Origin: JALHST01 sp963798435
Lineage (GTDB): Bacteria; Bacteroidota; Bacteroidia; Flavobacteriales; Flavobacteriaceae
Assembly: GCA_963798435.1 (NCBI GenBank)
Contig: CAWCTF010000002.1
Coordinates: 1-64,000, forward strand
Direction: 5' to 3'
DNA length: 64,000 bases
The notes under the pieces were generated by a model. That model was not told where the DNA came from and made no database searches. It was given only the letters and a program-made list of their open reading frames with translations. Of this stretch, positions 59,865-64,000 are shown one piece after another (position 1 is the stretch's first letter; each line of letters starts with the position of its first letter). Position numbers and translations under genes: made by a program.

Positions 59865-61826
59865 ATGAGAAATTATTTTATCAAATTCGCAGGTATAATT
59901 GCCTTTTCAGTTTTGAATTGGAGCCAAGGTTTTGGTCAATTGGTAGACTTCACTAGTGAAAATCCCTACAAAAAAGTATTTGTGGCAACAGACAATTTTG
60001 GGGCTTCTTATTTAAATATCCTTGAGGAGTCTTATCAAACTGCTGTTTCTGATTCCCTAAAATTTTCAATCCTAAATGACCTGGCCTATTATTGGCATAC
60101 ACGTAATCTAGTTAACGCCATGAAGTTCGCCAAAGAAGGGCTACGGTTGACGACCAACCGACAAAATACCCTCTGGGAAGGTAGATTTCAGGTTACCCAG
60201 GGGGCGATTCTTCTTAGAATGGAAAAGTTAGATAGTGCCGAAGTCGTATTGAACGACGCCAAATCAAAGATCAACGAAGGTGATCTGGCGTTTCTAAATA
60301 CGCAACTGGGCTATGTTTATGAAAGAAGGGGGTTAATCGATAAAGCGGCCGATTATGCGCTTGAATCACTGAGACTGGGAGTAAAGCTGAAAGACAATAA
60401 GGCCATTGCCTTGGCCTATAGTGATTTAAGTAATTTATTTTGGAAACAGTCGAAATATGAAACGGGACTTGAATATGGTATAAAATCGCTTGACATTTTT
60501 GAAAAACGCGGCATTAATGATCTGGATTACGATTTTACATTGTATGTGGTCGGCAACAACTATCTCGATTTGAAAAATTATACCGAGGCACTTAAATATT
60601 ATGAACATGCGATCATAATCGGGGAACGCTATGGTTTTTATAATAATCTGAGCGACACTTATATTTCGGTGGTCGATCTGTACGCCTATTTGGGCAAATT
60701 CGAACAAGCCGAGGTCGCTGCCAAAAATGCCCTAAAATATGCAGACTTGCTTTCGAACAAGTTTATGGAAATGCGCACATGGCTCTCCATAGGAAAACTC
60801 CAGAATTTGGAAGGAAAATATGGGGCGGCCGTGGAAAGCCTTAATAACTGCATTACCATCGCAACTGATAAATTTGGGGATAAATTTTATTTGAGCCAGG
60901 CGTATGAGACCTTGGGAAAGGCCCATGCCGGCAACCACCAGTATCAGGAAGCCTACCAGGCTTTTGCCGAATATGATAAGTTAAAAAGCGCCATCTTTAC
61001 AGCGGAAGCGGATCAACGTATCTCAAAACTAAAGACCGAATTTGATGTAGCCGATAAAGAAGGTACCATTTTGTTACAGGAATCCATGATCAAACGACAA
61101 CGCACCAATCAAACCTTGATCTCGATAATCGCCGGCTTATTATTACTCTTATTGGTTTTGTTTTATAAGGCTATTCAAATGAATAGGAAGAAGAATAGAT
61201 TGCTTCAAAAGAAAAATGAGGAAAAAGAATTTTTGTTGAAGGAGATACATCACAGGGTCAAAAACAACCTTGAGATGGTTGCTAGTCTGTTGGCCTTACA
61301 ATCGGCCCGTATAAAAGATCCCAATATCTTGGATGCTATGCACCAAAGCCAGCATCGGGTACAGTGCATGAGCATGATCCACCAAAAATTATATCTTGGA
61401 AAGAATATATCGACCATCGAGATGAAGGATTATTTCAGGGAACTCGCCGAATATGTGATTGATTCATTTGGCGCAGAACAACGGGTTCTTGTCGATATAC
61501 GTATGAATCCGTTAGAACTTGATGTTGATATAGCGATACCTATCGGTTTGATAGTCAATGAATTATTGACAAATTCGCTCAAATACGCCTTTCCAAATCA
61601 AACCCCGGGGGAAATTAGGGTCAGTTTAAAAGAAACCGATACGATTCTGCAACTTGATGTTATAGATAATGGGGTAGGGAAGCTCGAAGGCGAACACGTC
61701 AAAGGAACCGGATTCGGCAGCCATCTGGTCGATCTCCTGACCCAACAACTCGATGGTAAAATGGTGTTGAATACCCACAAAGGAAGATCGGTATCGATTC
61801 AGTTTCAACTTCACAAGGCTGCCTAG
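59865..61826 (+). CDS. TPR sensor histidine kinase (HisKA_2/HWE type)
   Basis: A 653-residue kinase. Signal sequence (residues 1-24), TPR repeats (about 45-395) in the periplasm, a transmembrane helix near 420-440 (LISIIAGLLLLLLVLFY), and a cytosolic HisKA_2 domain with the phosphorylated His in EIHHRVKNNL (H462/H463), then an HATPase_c with NELLTNSLKYAFP near 566 and DNGVGK near 602. No PAS domain. It is transcribed 2 nt before a LytTR response regulator, so the two make a two-component system. A weak promoter (TATATTTA at 59817) precedes it. Confidence 0.92.
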   Translation: MRNYFIKFAGIIAFSVLNWSQGFGQLVDFTSENPYKKVFVATDNFGASYLNILEESYQTAVSDSLKFSILNDLAYYWHTRNLVNAMKFAKEGLRLTTNRQNTLWEGRFQVTQGAILLRMEKLDSAEVVLNDAKSKINEGDLAFLNTQLGYVYERRGLIDKAADYALESLRLGVKLKDNKAIALAYSDLSNLFWKQSKYETGLEYGIKSLDIFEKRGINDLDYDFTLYVVGNNYLDLKNYTEALKYYEHAIIIGERYGFYNNLSDTYISVVDLYAYLGKFEQAEVAAKNALKYADLLSNKFMEMRTWLSIGKLQNLEGKYGAAVESLNNCITIATDKFGDKFYLSQAYETLGKAHAGNHQYQEAYQAFAEYDKLKSAIFTAEADQRISKLKTEFDVADKEGTILLQESMIKRQRTNQTLISIIAGLLLLLLVLFYKAIQMNRKKNRLLQKKNEEKEFLLKEIHHRVKNNLEMVASLLALQSARIKDPNILDAMHQSQHRVQCMSMIHQKLYLGKNISTIEMKDYFRELAEYVIDSFGAEQRVLVDIRMNPLELDVDIAIPIGLIVNELLTNSLKYAFPNQTPGEIRVSLKETDTILQLDVIDNGVGKLEGEHVKGTGFGSHLVDLLTQQLDGKMVLNTHKGRSVSIQFQLHKAA

Positions 61827-61828
61827 GA

Positions 61829-62560
61829 ATGACCGAAGACATCCAAATATTGATTGTTGAAGATGACATGATCATCGGTGCGAATCTCTCTATGCAATTG
61901 ACCGCTTTAGGATATGACATTTTAGGCATCGTTTCGCGTGGGGAGGAGGCCATAGTGCATGCGAAGATACATCCACCGGATATTATTTTACTCGATATTA
62001 ATTTAAAGGGTAGTATTAATGGCATCGAAACCGCGAAGGAAATCCAAAAATTCAGGGATATCCCCATAATTTATCTGACCGCCAATAATGATGAACTCAC
62101 CTTTGAAAAGGCCAAGGAGACCCACCCCAGGGCATTTATAAATAAGCCCTTTAACAAGCTCAATTTACAGCGGGCAATCGCACTTGTGGTCGAACAGTTA
62201 AAAAATCGCCCAATGCCCAGACCAGTGGCCCAGGCTATGGAAATAGTACATGATCGAATTTTTGTTAGGCACAATGGAAAAATGGAGAAATTGCTATTAA
62301 ATGATATTCTCTATATCGAAGCCGATCGGAACTATTGTACCATAATTACTACTGCAGAAATTTTCGTACTTACATGTACCCTCAAAACCATGGAAGACAA
62401 GTTGCCCCCAGCTGATTTTCTGAGGGTACATCGATCATTTATCGTAAACCTTAAAAAATTGGATGTGATTGCCGATACACACCTTGAAATCGGAAGGAAA
62501 GTAATCCCTATCGGAAAATCGCATAAAGAGCTACTCCTGAATCGTATATATACGATTTGA
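61829..62560 (+). CDS. LytTR-type response regulator
   Basis: A 243-residue response regulator: receiver (residues 1-125) with acidic VEDD (11-14), D56 in IILLDINLKG and K109 or nearby in FINKPFNK. A LytTR DNA-binding domain follows (about 140-243; ILYIEADRNYCTII near 162 and FLRVHRSFIVNLKKLD near 191-206). Immediately downstream of its kinase, with 2 nt between. Targets are not known; LytTR sites are usually paired direct repeats upstream of the regulated genes. Confidence 0.93.
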   Translation: MTEDIQILIVEDDMIIGANLSMQLTALGYDILGIVSRGEEAIVHAKIHPPDIILLDINLKGSINGIETAKEIQKFRDIPIIYLTANNDELTFEKAKETHPRAFINKPFNKLNLQRAIALVVEQLKNRPMPRPVAQAMEIVHDRIFVRHNGKMEKLLLNDILYIEADRNYCTIITTAEIFVLTCTLKTMEDKLPPADFLRVHRSFIVNLKKLDVIADTHLEIGRKVIPIGKSHKELLLNRIYTI

Positions 62561-62580
62561 TTCGCAAAACACGCGGTAAA

Positions 62581-63900
62581 TCAAGAACCCTTTTGGCCTG
62601 AAAAACCTTTACGGGGACCATTGAATTTTCTACGATTGCCTGAATTACCGCCCCGGGAATTCGAGTTGCTTGAACTTTTTCGTTGATTGCCAGCATTTCG
62701 CGCCCTATTTTGGTTGCCTGATCGCGTTGAACGATCATCGTTATCAAGGTCTTCCTCGGTACCATCATCGACAAATTGATGTTCTGGCATACGCGGTACC
62801 TCTTGTTTTATCAGTTTTTCGATATCCCTTAAATAAGGTCGCTCTTCTTTATCGCAAAATGACAATGCGATGCCGCTTGCACTGGCACGGCCGGTTCTTC
62901 CGATTCGATGCACATAGGTCTCTGGCACGTTGGGCAAATCGTAATTCAATACCATCGAAAGTTCGTCGATATCGATACCGCGGGCGGCAATATCGGTGGC
63001 GATCAATACTTTGATCTTCCCATCCTTAAAATCTCCTAAGGCTTTTTGACGTGCTGTTTGGGACTTGTTGCCATGAATGGCCGCGGCACGAAAATTGGCC
63101 TTGTCCAAGATTTTCACCACCTTATTCGCCCCGTGTTTCGTCCTGGAAAACACCAATACAGAATCTTTTGGTTTTTCTTCCAAAAGTTGCACGAGTAGCT
63201 TGGGCTTATTTTTTTTGCTCACAAAATAGACCCCTTGTTCAACCTTTTCAGCAGTGGCTTGCTCTGGTTTTACGGTCACTTGCTCAAAATCGCCCAAAAT
63301 TTTTCGAGAGAGTTCCACGATGTCTTTTGGCATGGTGGCGGAAAAGAAAAGTGATTGACGCTTTTGTGGTAGTTTGGCGATGATTTTTTTGATATCGTGA
63401 ATAAAGCCCATGTCTAACATATGGTCGGCTTCATCCAATACCGCGTATTCTACCTCACGGAGGGATATAAATCCTTGGTTCATCAAATCCAACAAACGAC
63501 CCGGGGTCGCAATCAACACCTCGACGCCCCGTTGCAGGGCATGGGTTTGTTTTCCTTGTTTGACCCCACCGAAGATTACGGTATTCCGGATCCCGGTGAA
63601 CTTCCCATAGGCCGTAAAACTTTCCCCGATTTGTATGGCGAGTTCACGGGTTGGCGTAACGATCAATGCTTTAATACCCCGACCCCCTTGCTGATTTCCT
63701 TTATTTATAAAAAGTTGCTGTAAAATAGGGATGGCAAAAGCAGCCGTCTTTCCTGTACCAGTTTGCGCGACCCCTAAAAGGTCCTTTCCTTTGAACAAGA
63801 TCGGAATGGCCTGCATTTGGATCGGCGTAGGCTGTGTATACCCTTCGACATCGAGCGCCCTCAATATCGGTTCAATTATATCTAAGTCTTTGAATGTCAT
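62581..63900 (-). CDS. rhlE: DEAD-box RNA helicase, RhlE type
   Basis: A 439-residue ATP-dependent RNA helicase. Motifs: Q motif (PTPIQMQAIP), I AQTGTGKTAAF, Ia PTRELAIQ, II VLDEADHMLDMGF, III SATMP, IV HGNKSQTARQ, V ATDIAARGIDID and VI HRIGRTGRA, all present in order between residues 20 and 345. The C-terminal 55 residues are rich in Asn, Ser, Gly, Arg and Lys (RGGNSGNRRKFNGPRKGF), the usual RNA-binding tail. Role in ribosome assembly or cold adaptation by family. It is convergent with the LytTR gene with 20 nt between. Confidence 0.93.
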   Translation of the reverse strand: MTFKDLDIIEPILRALDVEGYTQPTPIQMQAIPILFKGKDLLGVAQTGTGKTAAFAIPILQQLFINKGNQQGGRGIKALIVTPTRELAIQIGESFTAYGKFTGIRNTVIFGGVKQGKQTHALQRGVEVLIATPGRLLDLMNQGFISLREVEYAVLDEADHMLDMGFIHDIKKIIAKLPQKRQSLFFSATMPKDIVELSRKILGDFEQVTVKPEQATAEKVEQGVYFVSKKNKPKLLVQLLEEKPKDSVLVFSRTKHGANKVVKILDKANFRAAAIHGNKSQTARQKALGDFKDGKIKVLIATDIAARGIDIDELSMVLNYDLPNVPETYVHRIGRTGRASASGIALSFCDKEERPYLRDIEKLIKQEVPRMPEHQFVDDGTEEDLDNDDRSTRSGNQNRARNAGNQRKSSSNSNSRGGNSGNRRKFNGPRKGFSGQKGS

Positions 63901-64000
63901 GTTCTAAAATAAGCCGCGAAGATACGCCTAATGTTTGAATAAGCTGTAAAAGACAGGAGATTGCGAACTTTCGTGCCCATTCAGCTACACAATGACGTTT

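Overview
The window looks like chromosomal DNA from a member of the Bacteroidota, most likely family Flavobacteriaceae. Evidence: -7 promoter boxes of the TAnnTTTG type (e.g. 18596, 12064, 3145), TonB-dependent receptors with an N-terminal carboxypeptidase-like domain, Bacteroidota-restricted families (DUF6452, DUF6048, DUF6768, DUF6090, CCC-motif membrane proteins), moderate GC, and start sites without clear Shine-Dalgarno sequences. The genus is not decidable from sequence alone. No rRNA, tRNA, CRISPR array, prophage or intact insertion sequence was seen.

Layout. 0-9.8 kb: amidohydrolase, hemolysin-III-type membrane protein, ZIP metal transporter, an RlmL-type RNA methyltransferase, the block rlmD-DUF6452-DUF6048, an ECF sigma factor with a small membrane protein, and ornithine aminotransferase (rocD) carrying a Cys-rich insertion. 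9.8-18.3 kb: two CCC-motif membrane proteins with a DUF2752 protein, an Smr-domain protein, a cysteine desulfurase, a TonB-dependent receptor and an M23 peptidase. 18.6-21.2 kb: a cell-division/RNA block, coiled-coil protein-zapA-6S-like RNA-rny, ending in a strong terminator. 21.2-28.5 kb: a large lipoprotein cytochrome of the PVC type, a NudK-like Nudix hydrolase, an S13 carboxypeptidase, oxyR, and beside oxyR a dps gene that has lost its centre and is a pseudogene. 28.7-36.7 kb: a second TonB receptor, three probable sugar or cyclitol enzymes (TIM-barrel isomerase, epimerase, Gfo/Idh/MocA oxidoreductase), and a three-gene run ending in a PaiB-like protein.

36.7-47.5 kb: an AtoE-type transporter, then a signalling operon in which a 1465-residue propeller hybrid histidine kinase, a stand-alone receiver and a GAF-class III nucleotide cyclase lie head to tail. 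The kinase ends in a receiver whose phospho-acceptor Asp is Asn, and the cyclase has Gln where the base-reading Lys is expected. An S9 peptidase follows.

47.5-50.5 kb is the most plastic part: two intact DUF6090 membrane proteins, two decayed DUF6090 remnants, a 38-codon microprotein coupled by ATGA, and a shortened DUF559 (Vsr-like) nuclease gene bracketed by inverted copies of a GC-rich palindromic repeat. This resembles a small mobile or domesticated cassette and is the best candidate for something under-described. 50.5-59.7 kb: amino-acid permease, M19 dipeptidase, and a run of secreted or redox enzymes with two methyltransf_2-type O-methyltransferases, a PQQ-type sugar dehydrogenase lipoprotein, an SDR and a SnoaL-like lipoprotein. 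59.8-64 kb: a TPR histidine kinase with its LytTR response regulator, and a RhlE-type DEAD-box helicase.
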